26,897 bases of DNA from an uncultured Lachnospiraceae bacterium (GCA_902476645.1 CABSEG010000033.1:1-26897); one strand, 5' to 3'; counted from the first letter of the stretch, positions 1 through 7,334 are shown. A program made the numbers and translations. The notes: generated from the letters alone by a model not told the origin.

Positions 1-153
1 TTAAAAGAACGAAAAAAGCAGACGGAGGAGTTTGCGCGAGAATTTTATCCACTGACTTTTGACTGTATGGAAACGATATTTCAAGATCAGCCGGAGCTTT
101 CGTGCTTTTGTTGGCAGGAAGGACCCGTTCCGTGGGAAGGGGCGTGTATCTGA
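1..153 (+). CDS. cotJB: Spore coat protein CotJB, C-terminal part (5' end outside window)
   Basis: Frame 1 is open from the first base to a TGA at 151-153 and gives 50 residues. The tail has a FYPLTF segment followed by a Trp-rich end (WQEGPVPWEGACI), which resembles the YGPLT and W-x-PWPWE signature that closes CotJB proteins, normally about 80-90 residues long. The stop codon touches the ATG of cotJC with no gap, which is the usual cotJB-cotJC operon order and implies translational coupling. In Bacillus, CotJ proteins belong to an inner layer of the spore coat. The start, promoter and any cotJA lie outside the window. The call rests on the tail motif plus the neighbour; the fragment alone would be only suggestive. 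Confidence 0.8.
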   Translation, partial: LKERKKQTEEFAREFYPLTFDCMETIFQDQPELSCFCWQEGPVPWEGACI

Positions 154-765
154 ATGTGGATTTATGAAAAGAGACTTCAATACCCGGTAAAGATCACAAA
201 GACCTGTCCTAAAACAGCGCAGCTTATCATCAGTCAATACGGAGGTCCGGACGGGGAGCTGTCCGCATCTATGCGTTATCTATCTCAGAGGTATACGATG
301 CCACTTAAGACGGTTGGAGGACTTCTTACAGACATTGGAACTGAGGAACTTGCCCATATGGAGATTATCTGCGCCATGGTATATCAGCTCACGAAACATC
401 TGAGTATAGAAGAGGCAAAGACTGCAGGATTTGACGCCTATTATATTGATCATACCACTGGCATCTGGCCACAGGCAGCTTCGGCTATGCCTTTTACTGC
501 GAACGAATTTCAGTCAAAAGGAGACGCTATCACCGATTTAACTGAGAACCTTGCCGCCGAACAGAAGGCCCGTACGGTTTATGATAACCTGTTAAGAATG
601 ATACCAGATCCGGAAATCAGAGAACCGCTGAAATTTTTAAGGGCAAGAGAAATTGTTCATTTTCAGAGATTTGGAGAAGCACTGGAACAGACAAAGGAAA
701 AGATGAACAGCAGGAATTTTTATTATTTTAACCCGGAATTTGATAAAAATATGCAGGGACATTAA
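154..765 (+). CDS. cotJC: Spore coat protein CotJC (manganese catalase family)
   Basis: The 203-residue protein begins MWIYEKRLQYPVKI, the typical CotJC start. It carries the manganese-catalase ligand set in the expected order: Glu35, Glu65 with His68 in EELAHME, Glu136 in AAEQKAR, and His169 in AREIVHFQRF, with Glu166 as a likely second-shell residue. By family knowledge this is a ferritin-like four-helix protein with a dimanganese site that dismutates hydrogen peroxide, located in the spore coat. The ATG directly follows the cotJB stop, so translation is probably coupled. A hairpin terminator follows ten bases after its stop. Length and ligands look intact. Whether it is enzymatically active cannot be told from sequence. 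Confidence 0.93.
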   Translation: MWIYEKRLQYPVKITKTCPKTAQLIISQYGGPDGELSASMRYLSQRYTMPLKTVGGLLTDIGTEELAHMEIICAMVYQLTKHLSIEEAKTAGFDAYYIDHTTGIWPQAASAMPFTANEFQSKGDAITDLTENLAAEQKARTVYDNLLRMIPDPEIREPLKFLRAREIVHFQRFGEALEQTKEKMNSRNFYYFNPEFDKNMQGH

Positions 766-774
766 AATATTTGG

Positions 775-822
775 AAAAACCGCATTGGATACGTTTTTAC
801 GTAGACGAAAATGCGGTTTTTT
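775..822 (+). terminator. Intrinsic terminator closing the cotJ operon
   Basis: A left arm AAAAACCGCAT (775-785) pairs perfectly with ATGCGGTTTTT (811-821), and six T residues run from 817 to 822. The 25-base loop holds a second small stem, TACGT at 790-794 with ACGTA at 799-803. The A-run/T-run symmetry would let it work in both directions. It lies just after cotJC and before the transporter's ribosome binding site. Confidence 0.8.
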
Positions 823-825
823 GCG

Positions 826-832
826 AGGGAGG
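826..832 (+). promoter_or_regulatory. Ribosome binding site that fixes the TTG start of the MATE gene
   Basis: AGGGAGG lies seven bases before the TTG at 840. The upstream in-frame TTG at 771 has no such site and falls within the terminator hairpin, so this site decides the start. Confidence 0.75.
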
Positions 833-839
833 AATCATA

Positions 840-2198
840 TTGAAACGCGAATCAGATAAAACGGAAGTATTTGAAACGCTACCCATTCGTCGGGCGGTAT
901 GCAGACAGATTATTCCGGCAATTGCCAGCCAGATGATTGCATTGATTTACAACTTGGCTGATACGTATTTTGTAGGAATGCTAAACGAACCTAACCAGAC
1001 AGCAGCGATAACCGTGGTGTATTCATCCTTTGTAATGCTCACAGCTATTTCAAATCTTTTCGGGGTAGGGGGAGCCAGCGCCATCTCTAGGGCTCTTGGC
1101 AGAAAACAACCGGAAGAGGCCGGAAAAATCGCAGCGATTTCTTTCTGGGGAGGATTTGGCAGTTCCATTCTATTTTCTCTTTTGTTTCTTGCTTTTTCCA
1201 GACCGATTCTTGTATTATGCGGGGCGACGCCGGAGGTTTATGACATAGCATTTGGTTACGCCCTTTGGGTAGTGGTTCTTGGAGGCCCCGGAACAATCCT
1301 GAACAATCTTTTGGCTAACCTGGTACGGGCGGAGGGGAGCGCTGCCGCTGCCTCCGTTGGTGTCTCCATGGGAGGGATTTTAAACATTATTTTGGATCCC
1401 CTTTTTGTACTTCCACAGTTTCTGGGAATGGGAGCAATGGGAGCCGGTATTGCCACCGCCCTCTCCAATCTGGCAGCTACCCTGTATTTTTTGGCCTATA
1501 TTACGATAAAGAGAGGAAATACCGTGGTAAACATAAAACCTTCTGCCTTGAAGGATACAGGACTTTACATCAAACAAATCCTTGCCATCGGGCTTCCCTC
1601 AGCGGTACAGTACGCCTTAACTGTAGTTGCCATAGCGGCCCAGTCCAAATTTGTTTCCCAATATACCACAGAAGCTATGGCGGCTTTAGGGATTGTTAAA
1701 AAGCTGGATCAGCTCCCTCTTTATTTTTCCATCGGTGTATCCAACGGACTGTTACCTCTTCTGGCCTATAATTATTCGGCAGGAAATCAGAAGAGGAGGA
1801 GAGGGATTTTCCGCTTTGGATGTTTGATTTCCTTGTCTTTTTCTCTACTTTGCCTTGCGGCCTATGAAATTTTTGCACCGCAGCTGTCTACCTTATTTAT
1901 TCGTGATTCCAGGACCATTGATTACAGTGTGGCATTTCTGCGCAGGATGGTGACAGCCATGCCCATGATGTCCGTTTGTTATCCTATGATTATTCAGTTT
2001 CAGGCTATGGGAAAATTTAAAGAATCTCTGGTCTGTTCCATTTTAAGAAAAGGAGTTTTGGACATTCCGCTGCTTTTTTTGATGAATGGACTTCTTGGAC
2101 TTTATGGATGTATGTGGGTACAGCCCATTGTGGATACGGTTTCCTTATTCGCAGCCGGCGGCTTTTATCTGAAACTGAAAAAAGCAGGAGAAACTTAG
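840..2198 (+). CDS. MATE-family multidrug/cation antiporter
   Basis: The protein has 452 residues and about twelve hydrophobic segments in two similar halves. Family features include the early AIASQMIALIYNLADTYFVG segment, the GVGGASAISRALGR loop, and the second-half copy around LPSAVQYALTVVAIAA. MATE transporters export drugs or metabolites in exchange for Na+ or H+ across the cytoplasmic membrane; the substrate here is unknown. The frame is open from a TTG at 771, but that start would lie inside the cotJ terminator. I choose TTG at 840 because AGGGAGG (826-832) sits seven bases upstream. No separate promoter is visible after the terminator, so expression may depend on read-through or on a promoter inside cotJC. 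Confidence 0.9.
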   Translation: MKRESDKTEVFETLPIRRAVCRQIIPAIASQMIALIYNLADTYFVGMLNEPNQTAAITVVYSSFVMLTAISNLFGVGGASAISRALGRKQPEEAGKIAAISFWGGFGSSILFSLLFLAFSRPILVLCGATPEVYDIAFGYALWVVVLGGPGTILNNLLANLVRAEGSAAAASVGVSMGGILNIILDPLFVLPQFLGMGAMGAGIATALSNLAATLYFLAYITIKRGNTVVNIKPSALKDTGLYIKQILAIGLPSAVQYALTVVAIAAQSKFVSQYTTEAMAALGIVKKLDQLPLYFSIGVSNGLLPLLAYNYSAGNQKRRRGIFRFGCLISLSFSLLCLAAYEIFAPQLSTLFIRDSRTIDYSVAFLRRMVTAMPMMSVCYPMIIQFQAMGKFKESLVCSILRKGVLDIPLLFLMNGLLGLYGCMWVQPIVDTVSLFAAGGFYLKLKKAGET

Positions 2199-2221
2199 TA
2201 GGATTTTTCAGGGTGTACTCC

Positions 2222-2251
2222 TTGACTGTCTGTGAAAGATCGTGCTATAGA
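2222..2251 (+). promoter_or_regulatory. Sigma-A-type promoter for the FAD/Rieske oxidoreductase
   Basis: TTGACT (2222-2227) and TATAGA (2246-2251) are separated by 18 bases, in the 113-base gap between the transporter and the oxidoreductase. The predicted transcription start is near 2258, which falls in the centre of an imperfect dyad. Confidence 0.55.
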
Positions 2252-2267
2252 TAGGCATAGCTTATCT
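2249..2267. promoter_or_regulatory. Dyad over the transcription start, possible operator
   Basis: AGATAGGC (2249-2256) and GCTTATCT (2260-2267) are inverted around a three-base centre, with seven of eight positions symmetric. The dyad overlaps the end of the -10 box and the predicted start site, where a repressor would block initiation. As RNA it could also fold as an eight-pair hairpin with one G-U pair. The binding protein, if any, is unknown. Confidence 0.35.
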
Positions 2268-2311
2268 GTAAAAGCAGACTGAAATATGACAGGATATGAT
2301 TGGAGGTCATG

Positions 2312-3745
2312 ATGGAATCTATTTGGAGCAAAACCTGTAAGTTTAAAAAAAGGAGTTCCTTGAATGGGGATATTCAGACGGAGGCAGCGGTGATCGGAGG
2401 CGGGATGGCCGGGATTCTAACAGCTTATCAATTACAGAATGCCGGCATAAAAACAGTGGTTCTGGAGGCACAGACAGTGGGGAGCGGACAGACGCAAAAT
2501 ACGACGGCTAAAATCACATCCCAGCATGGCAGGATTTATGACAGGCTAATCGAGGAAAAGGGAAAAGAAAAGGCAGGAAAATACTTTCAGGCAAATCAAA
2601 AAGCAGTGGAAGAGTACCAAAGAATCATAGATCTGGAGCAGATTTCCTGCGATTTTGAGAGAATCAGCGCCTATGTCTATTCCCAAAATGAAGATCAGTT
2701 AAAGAAAGAGGCAGAAGCTGCTGTATCTCTTGGCGCATCTGCCTCTTATGTAAAACATATTGAGATTCCCATAGCCTGTGCCGGTGCGGTAAAATTTGAA
2801 AACCAGGCTCAGTTTCACCCATTGAAATTTCTGAAAGCTTTGGCTGAGAAACTGGAAATCTATGAGTATACGCCGGTAAAGACTGTGGAAGAACAAACGA
2901 TTATTACAGATAAAGGGAAGGTAAGCGCAAATTACATTATATTTGCCACCCACTATCCGTTTTTAAATTATCCAGGGCTCTATTTTACCAGACTACATCA
3001 GGAACGCTCTTATGTGCTGGCATTGGAACAGGCAGGAAGTCTGTCTGGCATGTATATCGGGGATGGAGCGGATGCCTATTCTTTTCGCTCATATGGAAGG
3101 TATCTTCTGCTCGGTGGGCAAGGGCATCGGACAGGGGATAATCGGGAGGGGGAAAAATACGAACATCTCAGACTGGTTGCAAAACAATATTATCCCCAGA
3201 GCAGGGAGATCGCTTGCTGGTCAGCTCAGGACTGCATCAGTGGGGATCAGATCCCTTTTATCGGAGAATATGCAGCAGGGCATCCAGGATGGTTTGTGGC
3301 AACGGGATTTCAGAAATGGGGTATGACATCCTCTATGGTAGCTGCCACTATGCTAAGAGATCGGATTTGTAATGTGGATAATCCTTATGCAAATACATTT
3401 TCCCCTTCCAGGTTTTCCACAGCGGAAATGTTTCAGATTGTACAAGATAGCGCAAAAGCAGTAAAAGGTCTTGCAAAACGTTTCTTTCAGATACCTGCAG
3501 AAACAGCAAAATCTTTGCAGGCAGGTCATGGGGGAATTGTAGAATGTGAAGGAGAAAAAGCGGGTGTTTATAAAAACAAACAGGGAGAACTTTTCGCGGT
3601 AGATATTCGGTGTCCCCATTTGGGGTGTCAGCTTACCTGGAATCCAGATGAAAAAACCTGGGATTGTCCGTGTCACGGATCACGTTTTGATTACCATGGA
3701 AACTTGCTGGAAGGACCGGCACAGGAGGGCATAGGGGGTAAATAA
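2312..3745 (+). CDS. FAD-dependent oxidoreductase (DAO fold) with C-terminal Rieske [2Fe-2S] domain
   Basis: The 477-residue protein has an N-terminal FAD-binding Rossmann motif, VIGGGMAG (about 27-34), followed by a glycine-oxidase/DAO-type body. A C-terminal Rieske domain carries CPHLGC (Cys434, His436, Cys439) and CPCH (Cys452, Cys454, His455). Cys434, His436, Cys452 and His455 are the expected cluster ligands; Cys439 and Cys454 are the usual disulfide pair. Electrons probably pass between the flavin and the cluster, but the substrate is unknown. The frame is open from a TTG at 2300. I choose ATG at 2312 because GGAGG (2302-2306) is five bases upstream; ATG 2309 would be too close. The protein ends soon after the Rieske motif and is slightly short for the family. 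It has its own candidate promoter, so it is probably a single-gene unit. Confidence 0.88.
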   Translation: MESIWSKTCKFKKRSSLNGDIQTEAAVIGGGMAGILTAYQLQNAGIKTVVLEAQTVGSGQTQNTTAKITSQHGRIYDRLIEEKGKEKAGKYFQANQKAVEEYQRIIDLEQISCDFERISAYVYSQNEDQLKKEAEAAVSLGASASYVKHIEIPIACAGAVKFENQAQFHPLKFLKALAEKLEIYEYTPVKTVEEQTIITDKGKVSANYIIFATHYPFLNYPGLYFTRLHQERSYVLALEQAGSLSGMYIGDGADAYSFRSYGRYLLLGGQGHRTGDNREGEKYEHLRLVAKQYYPQSREIACWSAQDCISGDQIPFIGEYAAGHPGWFVATGFQKWGMTSSMVAATMLRDRICNVDNPYANTFSPSRFSTAEMFQIVQDSAKAVKGLAKRFFQIPAETAKSLQAGHGGIVECEGEKAGVYKNKQGELFAVDIRCPHLGCQLTWNPDEKTWDCPCHGSRFDYHGNLLEGPAQEGIGGK

Positions 3746-3833
3746 TTATGTTTATGGCTGGTACTTTCGTTGTCGATCCAATCGGGGTACGATAGCTCTG
3801 ATTCCTGCAAAATAAAAGATAGGTAATATTAGA

Positions 3834-3862
3834 TTGTTTCTGGTTAAAATCAGAGTTATAAT
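3834..3862 (+). promoter_or_regulatory. Possible orphan sigma-A-type promoter in front of the relic
   Basis: TTGTTT (3834-3839) and a perfect TATAAT (3857-3862) are 17 bases apart. No intact gene follows directly: the next reading frame is the decayed relic. It could be a leftover transposon promoter, an upstream promoter for the alcohol dehydrogenase gene, or chance in AT-rich DNA. Confidence 0.3.
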
Positions 3863-4066
3863 ATGCTTTGTACAAAGCTACAAATAATATTGTTGACACT
3901 TGATACATCTGGAATCGCGGCTGCAATGGAAGTAGAGGATGATATCATCTACTCTGGTGCATGTAGATTTTTGGTAAGTCACGGTATGGATGACAGAACT
4001 GGAATCGACCATACATTTGCTTTGATAGGTCTGTGTATAGGTTTCCGGTTCTGTCCGGCTATTTGA
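3863..4066 (+). pseudogene. Degenerate fragment resembling a Tn3-family transposase
   Basis: The reading frame from 3863 to the TGA at 4064-4066 gives 67 residues, with no clear ribosome binding site. Its second half (from about 3929) lines up with my recollection of the Tn3-family transposase DDE region. The pattern V-x-D-x-(I/L)(I/L)-Y leads to H-x-x-D, then DHxFAL, then GFRFxPxI, where the family typically has TDHVFAL and LLGFRFxPRI. About fourteen of twenty-eight positions match with one inserted residue. The characteristic Asp is present, but flanking sequence in all frames is broken and the Arg after the final Pro is Ala. I take this as a short remnant of an old transposon. It could be a chance resemblance, since no alignment was computed. 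Confidence 0.42.
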
Positions 4067-4188
4067 ATGGACCATTTAAAATACCTCCCAAGAAACAGAT
4101 GTGTTTTTCGCATTAGTTATACTATAGCAAGGAAAAGGATTTCCGTCAATCAACAATAAACTGGACGATATCCTGGAAGAGGAGGAAT

Positions 4189-5247
4189 ATGAAAGAAAAA
4201 GAGGATATGCTGGCGGCCGTCTATCAGGATGTGGGGAAAATTGGGTTAGAAAGAAGAAAAATTCCTATCTTGACGGATGAGAGGGATGCCATTATAAAAG
4301 TTACATTGACTACAATATGTTCCAGTGACCTGCATATCAAGCACGGTACTGTACCAAGGGCGGTTCCTGGGGTCATCCTCGGACATGAATTTGTGGGGGA
4401 GGTGGTGCAGACAGGGGCTATGGTAAAAAACTTTAAGCCCGGGGATCGGGTGGCTGTGAATGTGGAAACCTACTGTGGAACCTGTTTTTATTGCAGGCAG
4501 GGCTTTGTCAACAATTGTACCGATGCCAACGGAGGATGGGCGCTTGGATGCCGGATAGACGGAGGACAAGCAGAATATGCCAGAATCCCATTTGCAGATC
4601 AGGGCTTAACGCAAATTCCAGATCAGGTCACAGACGAACAGGCTCTTTTTACCGGGGATCTTCTATCCACCGGATATTGGGCGGCAAAGATCGGGGAATT
4701 AAAACCCGGAAATACGATAGCCGTGATCGGTGCCGGTCCCACCGGACTTTGCACCATGCTTTGCGCCAGACTTTACAGTCCTGGAAGGGTAATCGCCATA
4801 GATAAAGATGAATCCAGACTGGAGGTGGCCAAGAAAGAAGGACTGGCAGACGTTCTTCTGGTACCCGGAAAGGATGAGATAGAAAACAGGATTTTGAAGG
4901 AAACCCATGGCAGAGGAGCCGATGTAGTCTTTGAGGTAGCAGGTGGTGAGGATACTTTTTCTCTGGCCTGGAAAATCGCGAGGCCGAATGCCATCGTGGT
5001 GATTGTGGCCATGTATGAAAAAGATCAAACCTTACCGCTTCCGAGTATGTATGGGAAAAATCTGACTTTTAAAACAGGGGGAGTCGATGGGTGCAACTGT
5101 GAGGAAATCATGAATCTAATTGCCTGTGGAGCCTTACATACGGATTTTTTGATTACGCACAGGGTAGCGTTAAAGGACATGATGGAAGCCTATGAGATTT
5201 TTGAGAAGAGAAAAGAGGGCGTAATCAAAATCGCGGTTAAGCCATAA
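4189..5247 (+). CDS. Zinc-dependent medium-chain alcohol dehydrogenase
   Basis: The 352-residue protein has the GroES-like domain followed by a Rossmann domain. Catalytic-zinc ligands are visible as Cys44, the GHE motif (His66, Glu67) and probably Asp157 in the TGDLLSTG segment, an arrangement like secondary-alcohol and threonine-type dehydrogenases. A structural-zinc lobe is present as Cys96, Cys99, Cys102 and Cys110. GAGPTG (181-186) binds the dinucleotide, and Asp205 at the end of the next strand suggests NAD rather than NADP. The enzyme would interconvert an alcohol and a ketone or aldehyde in the cytoplasm; the substrate is not predictable. The ATG is well supported by an AGAGGAGG site just upstream. 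No linked pathway genes are seen. Confidence 0.88.
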   Translation: MKEKEDMLAAVYQDVGKIGLERRKIPILTDERDAIIKVTLTTICSSDLHIKHGTVPRAVPGVILGHEFVGEVVQTGAMVKNFKPGDRVAVNVETYCGTCFYCRQGFVNNCTDANGGWALGCRIDGGQAEYARIPFADQGLTQIPDQVTDEQALFTGDLLSTGYWAAKIGELKPGNTIAVIGAGPTGLCTMLCARLYSPGRVIAIDKDESRLEVAKKEGLADVLLVPGKDEIENRILKETHGRGADVVFEVAGGEDTFSLAWKIARPNAIVVIVAMYEKDQTLPLPSMYGKNLTFKTGGVDGCNCEEIMNLIACGALHTDFLITHRVALKDMMEAYEIFEKRKEGVIKIAVKP

Positions 5248-5296
5248 ACCTTGTGCCAGAGAATGACACAAATATGAAGAGGGGAGGAAAAGAAAG

Positions 5297-5767
5297 ATGA
5301 CCAGGTACGAAAAAATGAGTACGCTGTTTGATAAAGATTTTCGCGTAATCGAGTCTTTTCCAAGAAGGGTACAAAAAGAAAAGGATTCTTTTTACGAAGA
5401 AGTTTTTCGCTATTATGATCAGGATAAGCACAGAAAAATCTTTACAGAAAAGGCGATCGCTTTGATTCTAAAGGTGCTGTGCTATGTGACTTGCGAGATT
5501 TATGTTCAAGATTACAGCCCGTTTCATAAGAAAAGGGAAGGCTGGCTACAGGATCGGCGCTGCCCCACCATCGCAAGGCTGGTGCGCAAGATACTTATGA
5601 AAAGAAAAGGACAGATTGATTTTGTGCTTTTAGATGAAAAGGCCATCATAAGCGTATCCGGAGATACGGGAGGGGTGGCTGTGTACCATGAGAGTCGTTA
5701 TTTAAAGGGACTGCTGGATGATTTAGTTCCGGCAGAAGGCCTGTATATTTGGGATTTCCATATATAA
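5297..5767 (+). CDS. Uncharacterised 156-residue protein
   Basis: I do not recognise a family. The ATG follows a GGGAGG site about ten bases upstream, and codon use looks like that of the neighbours, so it is likely a real gene. The N-terminal half is rich in Lys, Glu and aromatic residues. A moderately hydrophobic stretch (AIALILKVLCYVTCEIYV, about 53-70) is flanked by charged residues and is probably a buried helix rather than a membrane span. The C-terminal part has alternating short strands (FVLLDEKAIISVSGD) and ends LVPAEGLYIWDF. There is no signal peptide and no catalytic motif. It sits 49 bases after the alcohol dehydrogenase gene and could be co-transcribed with it. Confidence 0.7.
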   Translation: MTRYEKMSTLFDKDFRVIESFPRRVQKEKDSFYEEVFRYYDQDKHRKIFTEKAIALILKVLCYVTCEIYVQDYSPFHKKREGWLQDRRCPTIARLVRKILMKRKGQIDFVLLDEKAIISVSGDTGGVAVYHESRYLKGLLDDLVPAEGLYIWDFHI

Positions 5768-5799
5768 GCATAATATTCTACGGACATAGACCGGCCATC

Positions 5800-5815
5800 A
5801 GATAACAATTTATCT
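5800..5815. promoter_or_regulatory. Perfect 6-bp dyad at the ddh -35 region
   Basis: AGATAA (5800-5805) and TTATCT (5810-5815) are perfect inverted repeats around CAAT. The right half touches the first base of the ddh -35 box, a position suited to a regulator. The repeat is short and AT-rich, so chance is possible. Confidence 0.25.
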
Positions 5816-5843
5816 TGCATAAAAAGGATAAGGTCGTTATAAT
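5815..5843 (+). promoter_or_regulatory. ddh: Sigma-A-type promoter for ddh
   Basis: TTGCAT (5815-5820) and TATAAT (5838-5843) are separated by 17 bases, a near-consensus layout. The expected transcript would start near 5850 and have a leader of about 29 bases before the ATG at 5879. Confidence 0.7.
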
Positions 5844-5878
5844 AAAAAAGAATTTGGATAGAACAGAGGAGAATGATT

Positions 5879-6865
5879 ATGAATATCAGAATTGGAATTT
5901 TAGGATATGGAAACTTAGGACGCGGCGTGGAATGTGCCGTAAAACAAAATCCGGATATGGAGCTTACCGCTGTATTTACCCGCAGAGATCCGAAGATGGT
6001 TCAGATCCTGACACAAGGCGTGCCAGTGTGCCGGATGGAGGAGGTTTTAGATTGGAAAGACAGGATTGACGTTTTAATTCTGTGCGGAGGCAGCGCAACG
6101 GATCTGCCGATACAGTCTCCACAATATGCAAAGCACTTCCATATTGTGGACAGCTTTGATACCCACGCCAAGATACCGGAGCACTTTGCAAATGTGGATG
6201 CAGCCGCAAGGGAGGGCAGTAAAGTGGCCGTTATCTCGGTGGGTTGGGATCCCGGAATGTTTTCCTTAAACAGAATGTATGCCAATGCCATCCTTCCGGA
6301 CGGTGAGGATTATACGTTCTGGGGAAAAGGGGTCAGTCAGGGACATTCCGATGCCATCCGCAGGATTAAAGGGGTAAAAAATGCGAAGCAATATACTATT
6401 CCGGTGGCCAAGGCTCTGGAGGCAGTGCGCAGCGGAAAGAATCCAAAGCTCTCCACAAGGGAAAAGCATACAAGAGAATGTTTTGTGGTTCTGGAGGATG
6501 GAGCAGATGCAAAGAAGGTGGAGGAAGAAATCAAGACCATGCCCAACTACTTTGCGGATTATGATACCACGGTTCATTTTATCAGTGAGGAGGAACTGGA
6601 AAAGAATCACAGGGGGATTCCGCACGGAGGCTTTGTGCTTCGCAGCGGTAATACGGGTTGGAACGCAGAGAGTCACAATCTGATTGAGTATAGCCTGAAA
6701 CTGGATTCTAATCCGGAATTTACCTCCAGCGTAATCGTTGCCTATGCGAGAGCTGCCTATCGTTTAGCATCCGAAGGACAAGTAGGCTGTAAGACTGTGT
6801 TCGACATTGCGCCTGCCTATCTGAGCGCAAAAAGCGCAGAAGAGTTGCGGGCAACGATGTTATAA
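5879..6865 (+). CDS. ddh: meso-Diaminopimelate D-dehydrogenase
   Basis: This 328-residue protein matches the usual length of Ddh (about 320-330). It has the N-terminal Rossmann motif GYGNLGRGVE (about 9-18), the TRRDP segment after the second strand, the family segments HIVDSFDTHA and SVGWDPGMFS, and a C-terminal SGNTGWNAESHNLIEY region. Ddh makes meso-2,6-diaminopimelate in one step from tetrahydrodipicolinate, ammonia and NADPH, feeding lysine and cell-wall synthesis in the cytoplasm. The frame also has an ATG at 5873, but GAGGAG (5866-5871) is only one base from it and seven bases from the ATG at 5879, so I choose 5879. A good promoter lies upstream, and a VOC gene follows 23 bases later. 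Confidence 0.94.
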   Translation: MNIRIGILGYGNLGRGVECAVKQNPDMELTAVFTRRDPKMVQILTQGVPVCRMEEVLDWKDRIDVLILCGGSATDLPIQSPQYAKHFHIVDSFDTHAKIPEHFANVDAAAREGSKVAVISVGWDPGMFSLNRMYANAILPDGEDYTFWGKGVSQGHSDAIRRIKGVKNAKQYTIPVAKALEAVRSGKNPKLSTREKHTRECFVVLEDGADAKKVEEEIKTMPNYFADYDTTVHFISEEELEKNHRGIPHGGFVLRSGNTGWNAESHNLIEYSLKLDSNPEFTSSVIVAYARAAYRLASEGQVGCKTVFDIAPAYLSAKSAEELRATML

Positions 6866-6888
6866 CGAATTTTTAAAGGAGAAGAAAC

Positions 6889-7272
6889 ATGAGGATTGAT
6901 CATATTGCCCTCTATGGCGAGGATCTGGAAGGGCTTCGGGATTTCTTTGTCCGGTATTTCGCGGCGGCCTCCAATTCTATGTATCACAATCCAAAGACAG
7001 GGCTTTGCACTTACTTTTTAAGCTTTGAGGACGGTTGCCGACTGGAAATCATGACGAGGCCGGACCTTTCTAAAAGGGAGCAAATGCCAATGCAATGTGG
7101 TTATACTCATCTTGCTTTCAGTGTGGGAAGCCGGGAACAGGTGGATGAAGTGACAAAGCGGTTAAGGGCAGACGGTTACACCGTATTAAGCGGTCCCAGA
7201 GTGACGGGAGACGGCTATTACGAAAGTTGTATTCTGGGACCAGAAGGCAACCAGATTGAGATTACCATTTAG
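6889..7272 (+). CDS. Glyoxalase/VOC-superfamily protein
   Basis: The 127-residue protein has the paired beta-alpha-beta-beta-beta modules of the vicinal oxygen chelate fold. The four positions that hold metal in glyoxalase-type members are filled: His5 in RIDHIAL, Glu53 in RLEIM, His74 in THLAFSV, and Glu124 in the terminal NQIEITI. It therefore probably binds a divalent metal. The closing GPEGNQIEI is typical of glyoxalase-like and fosfomycin-resistance-like members. The exact substrate (methylglyoxal adduct, antibiotic or metabolite) cannot be told. An AGGAG site supports the ATG. It lies 23 bases after ddh and 62 bases before the YkgJ-type gene, probably in one transcript. Confidence 0.87.
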   Translation: MRIDHIALYGEDLEGLRDFFVRYFAAASNSMYHNPKTGLCTYFLSFEDGCRLEIMTRPDLSKREQMPMQCGYTHLAFSVGSREQVDEVTKRLRADGYTVLSGPRVTGDGYYESCILGPEGNQIEITI

Positions 7273-7334
7273 TCCCAGCCTTTTGCCGGAATGGTAAACA
7301 GAACAGGCATATACGGGCAGAAGAAGGAGATACC

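Larger units (their letters stand above)
3746..4188. other. 443-base intergenic gap with a degenerate transposase relic
   Basis: No intact gene is visible here. A decayed transposase-like reading frame occupies the middle (3863-4066). An 8-bp inverted repeat, CTCTGATT (3796-3803) with AATCAGAG (3848-3855), has a 44-base loop and is probably chance. The last 120 bases hold a TATACT box (4118-4123) without a convincing -35 partner, so the promoter of the downstream alcohol dehydrogenase gene is not resolved. The stretch reads like a former insertion site that has decayed. Confidence 0.6.

Noticed and set aside
775..822. Hairpins before the MATE gene as a guanidine-sensing (mini-ykkC-like) riboswitch
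   Set aside because: The expected paired hairpins with ACGR loops are absent; the structure is a normal A/T-flanked terminator.
3796..3855. 8-bp inverted repeat CTCTGATT / AATCAGAG as a transposon end or terminator
   Set aside because: The loop is 44 bases, there is no T-run, and the repeat does not bracket the relic; likely chance.
3893..3921. Perfect TTGACA in the transposase relic as a promoter
   Set aside because: No -10-like sequence lies 15-19 bases downstream; the hexamer falls in the decayed coding frame.
4095..4128. Promoter for the alcohol dehydrogenase gene at TATACT/TATAGC
   Set aside because: The -10-like boxes are good, but no -35 match exists at usable spacing, so I could not support it as a feature.
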